Assembly (NCBI GenBank): GCA_016190405.1
Contig: JACPQO010000114.1
Coordinates: 1-5,517, forward strand
Direction of reading: 5' to 3'
DNA length: 5,517 nucleotides
Source: Chloroflexota bacterium
GTDB lineage: Bacteria > Chloroflexota > Dehalococcoidia > SM23-28-2 > RBG-16-64-32
Shown here: one piece after another, positions 5,199-5,517 of the stretch
How positions within the stretch are numbered: the stretch's first letter is position 1
How the letters are laid out: each line of letters starts with the position of its first letter
Position numbers and translations under genes: made by a program
Notes under the pieces: model-generated
What the model was told of the DNA's origin: nothing
The model's input: only the letters and a program-made list of their open reading frames with translations
Database searches by the model: none

Positions 5199-5219
5199 GG
5201 GCGACCGCAAGGGTCGCCC
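5199..5219. terminator. 8-bp hairpin between convergent genes
   Basis: GGGCGACC (5199-5206) pairs perfectly with GGTCGCCC (5212-5219) around GCAAG. It lies 9 bases past the stop of the - strand gene ending at 5229 and could close transcripts from either side, but has no T-run. The same phrase type is a familiar intergenic repeat, so it may be a repeat that also serves as a transcript end. Confidence 0.4.
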
Positions 5220-5228
5220 CTACGTTAC

Positions 5229-5513
5229 TCACGCACCGGGGATGCGCAGCCTGACGTGCCGCCCTGGCGTGAGGGCGAAGATGATCAGCGTGCCCTCCAG
5301 AGTCTCCTCGCCGCCGATGACGAGAGCGAGGACGAGGAGCCAGAGCAGGTGCCACAGCCAGGCGGCGGCGATGGCGGCCAGCGCCGCGCCGACGATGCTG
5401 AGCCGAAAGCCGCGGGCCCACGTCAGGAGCTTCGCCGGGTCGCGCGTGGGGCGGCGGATGCCGTCCAGCTCGCGGCGCAGGCCCCACAAGGCGATGGCGC
5501 TGCCCAGGGCCAT
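5229..5513 (-). CDS. Small two-helix membrane protein, unknown function (possibly 5' incomplete)
   Basis: The 94-residue product has an amphipathic, Arg-rich N-terminal part (RRELDGIRRPTRDPAKLLTW, 13-32), then two hydrophobic segments at about 38-54 and 56-67. The second leads directly into IGGEETLEG, an acidic turn that may be functionally important, and the C-terminus is basic (TPGRHVRLR). I do not recognise a characterised family; comparable short membrane proteins in Chloroflexota and Actinobacteria are listed as hypothetical. The ATG is only 4 bases from the window edge, no ribosome site is visible, and the codon before it is open, so the true start may lie outside. The stop lies just beyond the hairpin at 5199-5219, and the gene converges on the DUF4383-like gene. 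Confidence 0.6.
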   Translation of the reverse strand: MALGSAIALWGLRRELDGIRRPTRDPAKLLTWARGFRLSIVGAALAAIAAAWLWHLLWLLVLALVIGGEETLEGTLIIFALTPGRHVRLRIPGA

Positions 5514-5517
5514 GAGG

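Larger units (their letters stand above)
4990..5228. other. Repeat-rich non-coding gap between convergent genes
   Basis: These 239 bases hold no credible gene. They contain a strong hairpin (4999-5031), an inverted copy of the 63-nt repeat (5091-5154), a 26-nt echo of the guaB3 3' end (5164-5189) and a second strong hairpin (5199-5219). The composition resembles the gap at 737-1069, and it too lies between convergent genes. Confidence 0.6.

Noticed and set aside
1..5517. CRISPR array, tRNA, rRNA, toxin-antitoxin or defence system
   Set aside because: There are no regularly spaced direct repeats, no tRNA or rRNA signatures, and the small genes at the right end are membrane proteins without toxin-antitoxin features.

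Overview
This GC-rich, gene-dense bacterial window looks like a chromosomal fragment, possibly from a metagenome-derived Chloroflexota (Dehalococcoidia/SAR202-like) genome. That placement is an inference from the GuaB3-type enzyme, the DUF4383-like membrane protein and the style of the intergenic repeats. No rRNA, tRNA, CRISPR array, insertion sequence or phage gene is visible.

Layout from left to right. (1) The C-terminal three quarters of a long-chain trans-polyprenyl diphosphate synthase run on the + strand, cut by the left edge. (2) A 333-base non-coding stretch between convergent genes is filled with short intergenic repeats. (3) A complete rsmI (16S rRNA C1402 2'-O-methyltransferase) lies on the - strand, apparently expressed as a leaderless mRNA. 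(4) A divergent regulatory region carries two perfect dyads and the first copy of a 41-bp promoter module. (5) A 300-residue crotonase-superfamily protein with an unusual active site lies on the + strand. (6) A non-coding stretch of about 270 bases ends in a second, nearly identical copy of the promoter module. (7) A GuaB3-type IMP dehydrogenase-family protein without CBS domains follows on the + strand. (8) A small four-helix DUF4383-like membrane protein comes next. (9) A repeat-rich gap holds two strong hairpins, an inverted copy of the repeat found in region 2, and a 26-nt echo of the guaB3 3' end. (10) A small two-helix membrane protein lies on the - strand at the right edge.

No single pathway joins these genes. 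They are mainly housekeeping functions: isoprenoid/quinone side chain, rRNA modification and purine nucleotide metabolism. The strongest regulatory signal is the shared promoter module, which predicts coordinated expression of the crotonase and guaB3. The points most worth following are that module, the crotonase in which both catalytic glutamates appear to be histidine, the guaB3 tail echo, and the repeat family in both convergent gaps. I saw no convincing defence, mobile or otherwise wholly new multi-gene system.
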